NCBI RefSeq assembly: GCF_041438865.1
Contig: NZ_CP109450.1
Coordinates: forward strand, 7,123,501-7,187,500
DNA: 64,000 nucleotides
Direction: 5' to 3'
Origin: Streptomyces sp. NBC_01471
GTDB taxonomy: Bacteria > Actinomycetota > Actinomycetes > Streptomycetales > Streptomycetaceae
The position numbers and the translations under genes were made by a program. Position 1 is the stretch's first letter. Every line of letters starts with the position of its first letter. Under the pieces are notes generated by a model. That model was not told where the DNA came from. It ran no database searches and worked only from the letters and a program-made list of their open reading frames with translations. Shown here one piece after another: positions 33,879 through 42,330 of the stretch.

Positions 33879-34171
33879 GCCTGCTGATCGGCGGATTCAC
33901 CCCTTTCCACGAGGGGCTGCTGCCGAAATCCGCGGTGAGCAGTCCGCCGGCGACGTCTTCCCCCGCGACCTCTGACGAGCGAGAGCACGAGGAGACGATG
34001 CGTTCCGCGGGCTACGAGCCGAAGGTCCGGTTTCCCGGTGCCCGTTCGATGCCCTGGCCGAGCGAATGCAGCACGTGCGGTGCGGCGCGCAGACCCTCCC
34101 TTTAGGACGTTGAGCGAGGCGTCAGGTGCCAACACGTCAGGGGGTGGCGCTCAGGCTCTTCTCGGCGATGA
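33879..34171 (+). pseudogene. Zinc-ribbon protein remnant with a nonsense codon
   Basis: The frame entering from the insertion sequence runs GLLIGGFTPFHEGLLPKS and then TMRSAGYEPKVRFPG, CSTCGAARRPSL, amber TAG at 34103-34105, DVERGVRCQH. This matches the pattern of zinc-ribbon modules in which CxxCG, PSLxDV and RCxH alternate, and the TAG sits where a small residue is expected. No start codon with a binding site remains. It is a dead gene, probably cut by the adjacent element. Confidence 0.55.
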
Positions 34172-34212
34172 GACGGGAACGCACGCGCGTGGTGGGACCG
34201 CGTGCGTTCTGG

Positions 34213-35100
34213 TCAGCAGCACTCGGCGTGGACGATGAGTTGGCTGTCCGTGCGCGAAATCCGGGACAGTATGTAGCCGTCCGGGAGCAGTGGGGCGGGG
34301 GCCGTGGTCGTGGGCTGCGACGGCTCCGGAGCCGGTATCAGGAGGGTGAGACGGTCGACCAGCGACGTGCTGAGCAGCTGCTTCCCCAAGTTCGACAGGC
34401 CGGCGAGCAACACGGTGCGGGCTCCTGCTTCTGCGAGCACGGCCAGTGCGCCCTCTGGCTCGTCGGGCACCGCAATGGTGGGCACCGAAAAGCCACGCCC
34501 GTGACTACCGGTCCGGCCCTCCTCGGCTGATCCGTCGAGGGAAATGAGCAGGTCGTGCGCGTGACGCTCGATCTCGATCTCGGCGAGGGCCTCTGCCGAC
34601 AAAGCGGCGGCGTTGCCCGCAGCATCCGTCTGGATCAGCAGGTGCAGGACGGGACGCCGGTGCGACAGAGCGGCGAGCCACGGACCGAGCACGACCAGGG
34701 CTTCCTCCTCCAGGACGTGCGTTCGGACGTCGACACCGGCGTAGCGCAGTCGCGCGGCTCCACCCTCACCGCGGGAGGTGGGGTCCATGACCGCGATCAG
34801 CACGCGGGCGATCCTGGCATCCAGGAGAGCCTGGTGACAGGCCGGCGTGAGGCCCTGGTGGTTGCAGGGCTCCAGCGTCACCACTGCCGTGCCACCCGCG
34901 GCTCGGCCGCCGGCGGCAGCGAGCGCGTTGACCTCGGCGTGCGGGTCGCCTTTGCGTAGGTGATACCCCTCCGCCGCTCTGTGGCCGGTGGCATCAAGGA
35001 TCACGCAGCCGACAGGTGGGTTCGGGCTGGTTGCGCCAAGACCGCTTGCGGAAATGATGATGGCGCGACGCATCGCCGCCAGCTCCACCGGCGTGGCCAC
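34213..35100 (-). CDS. RibD-like deaminase with a degenerate reductase domain
   Basis: RibD deaminates and reduces the pyrimidine intermediate of riboflavin synthesis. The deaminase part is intact: HAEVNAL (H54, E56) and EPCNHQGLTPAC (C79, C88) bind zinc. The C-terminal half lacks the reductase landmarks; where a DGRIA-type segment is expected it reads QTDAAGNAAALS. The 295-aa length is somewhat short. No other riboflavin genes are near, so this is probably a pathway-specific or resistance-type deaminase. The GTG at 35100 has GGAGG upstream. Confidence 0.75.
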   Translation of the reverse strand: MATPVELAAMRRAIIISASGLGATSPNPPVGCVILDATGHRAAEGYHLRKGDPHAEVNALAAAGGRAAGGTAVVTLEPCNHQGLTPACHQALLDARIARVLIAVMDPTSRGEGGAARLRYAGVDVRTHVLEEEALVVLGPWLAALSHRRPVLHLLIQTDAAGNAAALSAEALAEIEIERHAHDLLISLDGSAEEGRTGSHGRGFSVPTIAVPDEPEGALAVLAEAGARTVLLAGLSNLGKQLLSTSLVDRLTLLIPAPEPSQPTTTAPAPLLPDGYILSRISRTDSQLIVHAECC

Positions 35101-35110
35101 GGCGCCTCCC

Positions 35111-36529
35111 TCAGCTCTGTGCGACGGCCCGGATTAGTTCGGCCACCCCGGGGGTGCCAGGGGAAGAGCGCATCGCGTCAACGGCAGCGATCGTCTCATG
35201 GAGGACTCGGGCCGAACCGCCGCTTCGGGCGACGATGAGCGCCTGGAGGGCGTGGTCTACGCCTTGGTCCGCTTCGCCGGCCCGAGCGTGGGCGGTGGCG
35301 AGGCGGGCCTGAAGGAGGCCGCGGTCCCGCCGGTAGATCTGGGGCATGGCGGCGAGCGCGGTCGACAGGATCGGGACAGCACGGTCCGCGCGCCCCAGGA
35401 GCAGCCAGCAGTTCGCGCGCTGCCCCTCCAGGTACGCCGGGGTCGCGAAGTCACCGTGACCGCTGCGTCCGTCTCCTGCGTCTTCAGGTCGCGCGGCGAA
35501 GGATTCGGCCTGGTCCATGAGGCGGAGACACGCGACTTCGTCACCGGCCAAAGCGTATCCATGGGCCTCCTGCTGGAGGGCGGCGGCGCGCATCTGCGGG
35601 GTGAGGACGTGATCGTAGCGCTGGACGGCGCGGGACAGACTGATACTCGGGGTGGCCTAACCGCTGGCGGTCACCTGTTGGGCGCGCCGGAAGAGGGTCC
35701 ACGCGGTCATCGCGTCATCGCCGGCCTCGATAGCCCAGGCCATAGCCTGGTTCGTCCAGTGTGCGGCCTGTGCGGCGCCCGCGGCGTCGACAGCGCAGTC
35801 TTCGTGAAGCCAGGCCGCGGATTCGGCATAGCGGGCGGCCAGGAGCAGAGCTTCCTCGCGTACGGGTTGATCGGCGCGCTCGAGGAGCTCCTGGAGCACG
35901 CCGAGGTTCTGATGCACGCCGGCGAGCGCGTGGAGCGGGCCCAGGAGGTTGCCGCTCTGGACGAGCAGATGCCACATCTCGCGCATGTGTACGAGCAGGG
36001 CTTCTGACTGGCCCGGCGTCATCCGGCCGAGGTGGGGTCTCGCACCCCCGGCAGGTCCGGCAAGGAGAGGCAGTGCTGCCGCGGCGCTCCCTGCGCGGAG
36101 CAGTTGGCGTCGGTTCACGTCGTCGCCTTCCTGCGGGAGGTACGGACTCGGAGGAAGGATTCCCCTCTGTGCCGATTCCGACCCGAAAGGAAGGCTTTGA
36201 AGAGCGGTGAGAGCGTCTGATGCCTGGAGTCGGGCGGCGGCGCGCGCGCCGTCCGCGTCGACCGTGCCGAACAGCTTGACGGCGGGCTGCTGGAGGAGAT
36301 GCTCGAGGATGGTCCGGGTGTCCCGCTGCGGCAGGCGCTTCAGTTCGCCGGCCATCCATCGGTCGAAGGTGCGGCGAGAGACGGAGATGGCGGCAAAACG
36401 GCTGTTGCCGGACTCCTTGGTCAGTTCCCGTCCTGCTCTGGTGAAGTGGGTGTTGAACGTCTCGACCGTGGTCCAGTTCCGCTGCTCAACCAGCTGACGG
36501 AACAGCGACATTCGCGTGAGCTTCGTCAA
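35111..36529 (-). pseudogene. TPR-type regulator with in-frame amber codon
   Basis: A 472-codon frame is split by a single TAG at 35657-35659, in the segment QQVTASG-stop-ATPSISLSRAV. The N-terminal DNA-binding-like domain ([12 protein letters not shown], then [15 protein letters not shown]) matches the two paralogues that follow on this strand, and the rest is TPR-like helical repeats. Codon use is normal on both sides. The TTG start overlaps the upstream stop (TTGA); an ATG at 36511 is an alternative. It is either a recent pseudogene or a sequencing error. Confidence 0.75.
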
Positions 36530-37305
36530 GATCTATGTGGTCCTAGGTCGGCCCTGCTGGCAGCCGGAGGGGAGGGCGGAACCGAGCGTGGGCGCAGAGG
36601 AACGCTGCGCACTACCCGCCAGCGGTAGGCGGGCGAGGGGCCGCTCGTGCGCCAGAGTTCGACGAGCTCTGCACTGCTGATCTCCAACGGCACCGGCTCA
36701 AGATCGCGCAGGCGGGCCACGCTCTCGATGACAGGCGCTGCAGGACGCTCCCGGTTGCTGTACTGCACGCCCAGGTGGGGGCGGAAAGCAGCGGTGGGCT
36801 TGCCCCCGGGCACGTTCGCACGTCGTCCAGCCTCACTGAGAGCAGCGTGCAGACGGATCAACGGCGACCAGGGCGCGAGAGTGAAGCGGACGGCCCCCCT
36901 CGACCCCGCCATCGGGTGCGCGGCGACTTCGAAGGCCGACAGCGCCATCTGCTCAGCCAGGCCGGCGAGGAAATGCACTTGATCGTCAGACACCAGGTCG
37001 GTACTCCCGATGCGGGCCAACGTCACGTGCAGCCCGTCTTCGGGAACGCAGTCCATGCCCAGATGTGCGAGTGCCTCCTGGCACTGCCGCGCGCGGCTCA
37101 TCAGCTCGTCGGCATGAGGGAACGTCAACATCCAGTAGTAGGAGCGGACCCCCGCGTGCCAGCCCGGACGTGCCCAGTGGTCCGTCATCCGCTCGACAGC
37201 TCGGAACGCCTGCCAGTCGTTGTCAATGATCAGGTCAGGGCTGTCCAGGTCTGATGGCGGGCGGTGGGGGAACGCCCCGGGGAAGACGTCCAGGTCGGGC
37301 GTCAC
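36526..37305 (-). CDS. 2'-5' RNA ligase-like 2H phosphoesterase
   Basis: The 2H fold carries two HxT/S-type motifs and acts on 2'-5' or cyclic phosphodiesters. Here the first motif is [10 protein letters not shown] and the second is degenerate (FRPHLGVQY, lacking the Thr/Ser). The 259-aa protein also has [11 protein letters not shown] near residue 55, as in relatives. The GTG at 37305 has AAGGAGAGCC directly upstream. The gene lies between two paralogous regulators and overlaps the downstream one by 4 nt. The RNA or nucleotide substrate is unknown. Confidence 0.75.
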
Positions 37306-37316
37306 GGCTCTCCTTA

Positions 37317-38648
37317 CTACTTCGGTGCCAGCTCTACACCCGAGCCACTGACGATTGATCTGGCCTCAGGGAGTGAGCGCCAGGTTCGCAGTTCCTCGGC
37401 ATAGTCACTTACATCCGGCTCGGCGTGCCAGCGCTCGGCCCGCTCATACAGCTCGTTCGCCCTTTGCCACACAGAAGTGATGGGTGCGCTGGTACCGGCG
37501 TGGAGAGCACGGCGCCCCAGAGCCATGGCCTGTTCCACTTCCGGCTGCCTGTGCTGCAGAAAAGCGGCGGCGACGTCGAGTCGCACCAGTGCCCGGCTCC
37601 ACTCGGAGTCGGACTCCTCGATCAGACCGTCAATCTGCTTCGCGCAGGAGAAGACCTCGCTGGTGTCGTCAAGGGACAGCCGCGCGGTGATCTCGTTGGC
37701 CAGGGTCCGGGCCAGGCTGTACGTCTCGAAGGAGATGCACGACGTGATCCCGGAGGGCAAGGAGGGCTGCTGCTCGGAGAGGTCCAGCGCTCTGCCGATG
37801 GTCCGCTCCGCACCCCTTCGGTCACCGAGACGAGCAAGAGCCCGCGCCCGGCCATTGACCAGAAGCCGGATAGCCTGACCATCACTGGGTGCCAGGTCGA
37901 TTCCCGCCGCCGCGGCTGCATCGGCCTCGGTGTACCGATGTTGGTAATACAGGCTGAGCGATCGGGTTCCCGCAGACCACATCTGCAGCCGCGTATCTCC
38001 GATGTACCCGGCCAGGGTCTCGGCCTGCACGCAGTAGGCCTCTGCTAAGGCAGGTCTGGTCCCGGCGTTCACGGCCATGTAGGCCAAGAGGCCCGCCGTC
38101 TGCCCGGTGAGCCGGAACAGCTCGGTGTGCACGGCCGGCGAATACTGCCCGCTCTTCAGCCGGGCGCTGAGTTCTCCGTTAAGAGAACGCGCCTGACCAG
38201 CCAACGCTTGTGGGCCTTGGGCCTCGTAACGGTCGACGATCTCCTGGATCTCGCCTCTGAAGTGATCCAGTGCTGCCACGCCGGTGCCGGACTGCGTCAG
38301 TAACTCGGTCTGGTTGATCACAGCCAATGGATCGTCGAAGACGCCCTCGCCGCGTGACAGACCTGCCGGCTCTGCGCCCTCCGGCGTGGCGAACAACAGA
38401 GCGACGGGCTGCTGGAAGAGATGCTCGAGGATGGTCCGAGTATCCCGCTGAGGCATGCCTCTCAGCTCACCGGCCATCCAGCGGTCGAAGGTACGGCGCG
38501 CCACGGTCACGTCAGCGAGCCGGTGTTCACCGGTGATTGCGGCCAGTTCCCGCGCTGCCCTGGCGAAGTACGTGTTGAACGAATGGACCGTGGTCCAGTG
38601 CCGCTCCTGGGCCAGTTGACGAAACATCGTCATCCGTGTTGTCTGCAC
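37317..38648 (-). CDS. TPR-type regulator, paralogue 2
   Basis: The 443-aa protein has the same N-terminal domain as its neighbours (TMFRQLAQERHWTTVHSF, then [12 protein letters not shown] and [15 protein letters not shown]). About 330 residues of TPR-like helices follow. The GTG at 38648 is preferred because GGAGG lies five bases upstream. The design resembles Streptomyces regulators that sense a ligand through TPRs, but no ligand can be inferred. It ends 11 bp before the 2H phosphoesterase gene. Confidence 0.75.
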   Translation of the reverse strand: MQTTRMTMFRQLAQERHWTTVHSFNTYFARAARELAAITGEHRLADVTVARRTFDRWMAGELRGMPQRDTRTILEHLFQQPVALLFATPEGAEPAGLSRGEGVFDDPLAVINQTELLTQSGTGVAALDHFRGEIQEIVDRYEAQGPQALAGQARSLNGELSARLKSGQYSPAVHTELFRLTGQTAGLLAYMAVNAGTRPALAEAYCVQAETLAGYIGDTRLQMWSAGTRSLSLYYQHRYTEADAAAAAGIDLAPSDGQAIRLLVNGRARALARLGDRRGAERTIGRALDLSEQQPSLPSGITSCISFETYSLARTLANEITARLSLDDTSEVFSCAKQIDGLIEESDSEWSRALVRLDVAAAFLQHRQPEVEQAMALGRRALHAGTSAPITSVWQRANELYERAERWHAEPDVSDYAEELRTWRSLPEARSIVSGSGVELAPK

Positions 38649-38684
38649 TTCAACCTCCATGGCGCTCGGCGCGTACCAGCATTG

Positions 38685-39074
38685 CTACGCCGTACCGGCT
38701 TGCTCTCCGGGGTCCAGCAGACGAGCGGTGGAACCACACTCGTCTCCACTCCGATCTGGGCACAGCCGGTCGTGATAGCTCTTCTCGCAGTCCGGGCCGG
38801 AGACGTCGAAGGGGAGTCCAAACAACTCGGCACAGGGGTACCCCAGGAGATGTTCCAGGACCACCTGGTGATCACGGTGCGGCAGGCTGTCCAAGTCACC
38901 GATCATCCAACGGTCGAACGACCGCCGGGCAACGAATACCCCAAAGAGGCGGGGTTCGTCGGTCTTCGCGGCCAGGTCACGGGCTGCCCGTTCCAAGTGG
39001 CTAGCGAAAACACTCCAGTTGTCCCATTGGCGCTCCTGGACGAGCGGACGGAACAACGTGGGGCGGGCTGGCAT
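38685..39074 (-). CDS. Short paralogue of the TPR regulators, DNA-binding part only
   Basis: The 129-aa protein matches the first 90 residues of the two larger regulators (TLFRPLVQERQWDNW, RRSFDRWMIGDL, PHRDHQVVLEHLLGYP). It ends in about 40 unrelated residues without TPRs. GGAAGG precedes the ATG. It could compete with the larger paralogues for DNA or dimerise with them, or be a truncated copy. Confidence 0.65.
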   Translation of the reverse strand: MPARPTLFRPLVQERQWDNWSVFASHLERAARDLAAKTDEPRLFGVFVARRSFDRWMIGDLDSLPHRDHQVVLEHLLGYPCAELFGLPFDVSGPDCEKSYHDRLCPDRSGDECGSTARLLDPGEQAGTA

Positions 39075-39140
39075 CTCGAACCTTCCTGTGGCGAAGGCGG
39101 GGGAGCGTGCTTCTGTGCTAAGTGAGCTGCGTCACTACGC

Positions 39141-39196
39141 AACTATGGTCACGACCCAACCCAGTTGGCAAGCCCCACTTTGCAACCTGCATAGTT
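39141..39196. promoter_or_regulatory. Nested inverted repeats in a divergent promoter
   Basis: AACTATG (39141) pairs with CATAGTT (39190-39196). Inside them GTTGGCAAG (39164) pairs with CTTTGCAAC (39178) with one mismatch. They lie between the divergent short regulator and XRE genes, a natural operator position. Confidence 0.45.
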
Positions 39197-39278
39197 CGAG
39201 CTGCAGTCTGTACGCCTCGTGGGCGGCGTGGCACACTTCAGAGAGTGACCGCTGCGGGCCGAAGGGGAGAGAACCGGC

Positions 39279-40148
39279 GTGAGTGAAGCGAGGTCCGCCC
39301 CGACCGTGCTGGCTATCGTCTTGGGCCGACGCCTGGCCGCTCTGCGCGATGCGGCCGGCCTCACCGCCGCTCATGCCGCCAAGCAACTACGGATCGCGCA
39401 GACGACGGTCACCAGGATGGAGAAGGCCGAGACTTCTCTGAAGTACGCCATGGTGAAGACTCTTCTCGAGATCTACGGTGTCCCGCAGGCCGAGATTGAA
39501 GAATTCCTCGCCCTCCTTGACCAAGCGAGCACGCCTGGCTGGTGGCAGAGTTTCCGCGATGTGCTCCCCGGCTGGTTCGGAGTCCACGTTTCGCTGGAGA
39601 CAGCAGCGACGGAGATCCGCGGCTACGAGCCCGGAGTCATCCCAGGCCTGCTTCAGACGCCCGATTACGCGCGCGCCGTCATAGAACGAGGGCTACCTCG
39701 TATGGCGCCCGACATCCTTCAACGAAGTGTCGACCTGCGCACCAAACGCCAAGAGCTCCTCACGCGCGAAGAACCAGCTCCTCCCCGACTCTGGGTCCTG
39801 ACGGACGAGACGAGCCTACGGCGCCCTGCCGGGGGCGCAGCCGTCATGTGCGAGCAGATCGAGCACCTCTTGGACGTGGCCGACCTCCCGAACGTGACAC
39901 TGCAAGTGTGCCCCTTCGAAGCAGGTCTCCACCCGGGCGCCTTCGGTCCTTTCACTATTTTTCGGTTCGAGATTCCGGAGCTTCCGGACATCGTCTGCAC
40001 CGACAGCCTAAGTCGCGCCGGGTACAGCGAAGAAAAGGAAGAAGCGGCCCTCTTCCGCGAAGCGCTGGGCCAGATGAGCGTCTACGCATTTTCGAAGCAG
40101 GAAACCAAGAAATTTCTTGGTGATATTCGCAAGGAGCTGTACCTATGA
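39279..40148 (+). CDS. XRE-family regulator with DUF5753 domain
   Basis: The 289-aa protein begins with a helix-turn-helix (GLTAAHAAKQLRIAQTTVTR at about 28-47). It continues with the DUF5753 sensor-like domain (GYEPGVIPGLLQTPDYARAV, then GAFGPFTIFRF). GTG at 39279 has GGGGAGA upstream. Such genes are very common in Streptomyces and nearly always precede a DUF397 gene, as here. Members of this group act with DUF397 proteins as regulator pairs. Confidence 0.9.
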   Translation: MSEARSAPTVLAIVLGRRLAALRDAAGLTAAHAAKQLRIAQTTVTRMEKAETSLKYAMVKTLLEIYGVPQAEIEEFLALLDQASTPGWWQSFRDVLPGWFGVHVSLETAATEIRGYEPGVIPGLLQTPDYARAVIERGLPRMAPDILQRSVDLRTKRQELLTREEPAPPRLWVLTDETSLRRPAGGAAVMCEQIEHLLDVADLPNVTLQVCPFEAGLHPGAFGPFTIFRFEIPELPDIVCTDSLSRAGYSEEKEEAALFREALGQMSVYAFSKQETKKFLGDIRKELYL

Positions 40149-40375
40149 GTCACGTCCTCCGCGCTGCCGCAGAGCTCGGCCACGAGCAGTGGGTAAAGCC
40201 TTGGAGCGGTAGCAATGCGGGCAACTGCGTGGAGGCGAAGCCTCTCGATGATGGCCGCGTTGCGCTGCGCCAGTCGACCGACCCCGACGGGCCCGCACTG
40301 ATCTACAACCAGGGAGAGATCGCAGCCTTCATTATCGGGGCTAAGGCCGGGGAAGCCGACTTTCTCCTCACCTGA
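40145..40375 (+). CDS. DUF397 protein
   Basis: The 76-aa protein has the family pattern WVKPWSGSNAGNCVEAKPL and ends in EADFLLT. The ATG overlaps the XRE stop (ATGA). DUF397 proteins act as small partners or antitoxin-like antagonists of the adjacent XRE regulator. Confidence 0.9.
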   Translation: MSHVLRAAAELGHEQWVKPWSGSNAGNCVEAKPLDDGRVALRQSTDPDGPALIYNQGEIAAFIIGAKAGEADFLLT

Positions 40376-40437
40376 TCTTTCTGGTGTAGCCCGCCATCCC
40401 CATTTCGCAGTTCCGACACGAAGGATGCCGAAGAACA

Positions 40438-41223
40438 ATGGCGTTAGATCCCATCGATACCAGTCGGCCCCACCCGGCCCGTATGTACGATTACTATCTC
40501 GGTGGCAAGGACAGCTACTCGGTCGACGAAGATGCTGCCGAAAAGGTCATATCGTTCCTGCCAGCCATCAGAACTGCCGCCCGAACCAACAGAAAATTCA
40601 TGAATCGCGCAGCCCGACTCTTGGCCGACCGCGGCGTGAATCAGTTCCTGGACATCGGAACCGGAATCCCGACCGAGCCCAACCTCCACCAGGTCGTCCA
40701 AGCGGTCAATCCGCAATCACGCGTAGTCTACTTCGACAACGACCCCATCGTTCTCCGTCACGCAGAGGCACTCCTGCGCAGCACGCCCGAGGGCGCGACG
40801 AAGTACATCCAGGCAGATTTACGCGAGCCCGAGAAAATCATCGAAGGCGCCAAGGCGGTCATCAATCTCGACGAGCCAGTCGCCCTCTCGCTCGTTGCCC
40901 TCCTGCACTTCGTCTCCGACGAGTACCGTCCTTACGATCTCGTCAACAAGCTCCTGGCTCCGCTCCCCTCCGGTAGCTTCCTCATGCTCTCGCACGTGAC
41001 CGGAGACTTCGACGCTGCCAGCTGGGATAGAGCCGTCGAGATCTACCGCAAGAGCGGTGTGCCCGCTCAAGTACGGTCACGGGATGAATTTGTGCGGTTT
41101 TTCGCGGGACTTGACCTTATCGACCCGGGGGTCCAGGTAGTCACCAGCTGGCATCCGGAGCCGAATCAGGAGTTCGGCGATGAGCAGGTGCCTCTATACG
41201 TTGGCGTCGCGCGGAAACCATAG
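40438..41223 (+). CDS. PF04672-type SAM-dependent methyltransferase
   Basis: The 261-aa protein has the family signature ARMYDYYLGGKDSYSVDEDA, SAM motif FLDIGTGIPT and VVYFDNDPIV. The ATG follows the DUF397 stop by 62 bp. XRE-DUF397-methyltransferase triplets recur in Streptomyces, but the acceptor is unknown. It is a homologue of the gene at 15046-15942, which keeps the same motifs less exactly. Confidence 0.9.
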   Translation: MALDPIDTSRPHPARMYDYYLGGKDSYSVDEDAAEKVISFLPAIRTAARTNRKFMNRAARLLADRGVNQFLDIGTGIPTEPNLHQVVQAVNPQSRVVYFDNDPIVLRHAEALLRSTPEGATKYIQADLREPEKIIEGAKAVINLDEPVALSLVALLHFVSDEYRPYDLVNKLLAPLPSGSFLMLSHVTGDFDAASWDRAVEIYRKSGVPAQVRSRDEFVRFFAGLDLIDPGVQVVTSWHPEPNQEFGDEQVPLYVGVARKP

Positions 41224-41611
41224 CGTCAGCCTACAAATTTCTCCCCGAGCCGCTAACCGCCCCGGATCATCGGAACGATCGCTTCTGCCCAATATCGAGG
41301 CTGGCCACACAGGCGTCTCGTTCGAGGCCGTAGGCGCGGCCCATCACACTGAAGGCCCGTTGTCACCTCTATTCGGGATAGAGCTTCCGTACGCAGGGAG
41401 TGGTTCCCGGATGACCGAGCGCGTTATACCTGCGGTTGAGGCGGCCGCCGTCCCGATCGAGTCGCACTTCCCCCGTCGCAGCCCTGCGTATCAGCGAAGC
41501 GCGTAACTCCCACTCCCAGTAATTGAGTTCATGACGACGTACCAGTGCACCATAATCTATCACCCGGATGATCTTTGAAGGCGGCCCCCCGTTTCTGTCC
41601 GTCTTGAAACG

Positions 41612-41647
41612 AGCCCGTCCTGCGGGCTGGGTCGGCAGAGCCGACCC
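41612..41647. terminator. Two adjacent hairpins, possible terminator
   Basis: AGCCCG-TCCTG-CGGGCT (41612-41628) is followed without a gap by GGGTCGGC-AGA-GCCGACCC (41629-41647). They lie 390 bp after the methyltransferase gene. Back-to-back hairpins of this type usually stop transcription from either side, but a replication or transfer origin is also possible. Confidence 0.4.
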
Positions 41648-41870
41648 GGGGGCAAATTTGACACCCGCACAACACCCGGTGCCGCCTACCGCTCTGCCCC
41701 CAGGGCTGCTCGTGAACGTCTCAGCGGCACGCGAGGAGATCAGCGAGAAGGCGACCCCGGCCGTGCAGTGATCGCAGCCGCGGCACCAACCTCATGAGAC
41801 GGCACGATTAGCGATGCCGTAAGAGAGTGGAGCGCAACATCTGAGTCGCACAGGAAGGTCCGCGCAGGTT

Positions 41871-41974
41871 TGAGGGTCCTCTCGAACGACCGAGGACCTG
41901 GATCCGGCAGTAACCAGATCCAGACCCTCACGCAGTCAGCGAGCCCGGTCGCGTAGCAGTAGACCGGGCTCGCT
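41871..41974. ncRNA. Candidate structured RNA: three-way junction plus long hairpin
   Basis: TGAGGGT (41871) pairs with ACCCTCA (41924-41930). Between them are CCTC/GAGG (41878/41892) and TGGATC/GATCCA (41899/41917), giving a closed three-way junction. Alternatively the two inner hairpins extend to 7 bp each. Eight bases later a perfect 13-bp stem (AGCGAGCCCGGTC, loop of 11) covers 41938-41974. The strand cannot be decided. No known RNA family is recognised. Confidence 0.4.
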
Positions 41975-42330
41975 GCATGTACAGCACCCAAGTGAGGCTC
42001 GACGGTGTCTCCGAAGAAGCATCCTCCCCCCATCGACGGACGCACGGGCTACGGCAGCGGACACCGAGGCACCGAGCCGAACACCGAAGGGACTCGGCGG
42101 AGTCCAAGTAGGGGCATCTGGCGGTCACTACTGGACACCAGGTGGAACCGGGGCCACTCGAACGTCTCTTTTTCGCTGACTCACGGATGGTGTGCTGACC
42201 CGGTGGTGAGGCCGGCGTTCGCGACGGTGACGTGCTGTACATGCTCCAGCCGGCGCGGCCCCGCCAGCGACCGTCAGACGAACTACTTTCGGTCGCTACT
42301 GCGGCGGCACTCCGGAGCGCCGACTGCTAA

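Larger units (their letters stand above)
41224..42004. other. Gene-less region rich in stem-loops
   Basis: About 780 bp without a credible gene. Two adjacent hairpins and a cluster of three further stem-loops are listed separately. No promoter motif is clear. Confidence 0.5.

Noticed and set aside
33879..34171. In-frame amber codon as programmed readthrough
   Set aside because: The reading frame has no start and is truncated by the insertion sequence, so simple decay explains the stop.
41612..41647. Streptomyces linear-replicon telomere
   Set aside because: The small-loop hairpins recall telomere palindromes, but they are internal, only two in number, and genes lie on both sides.
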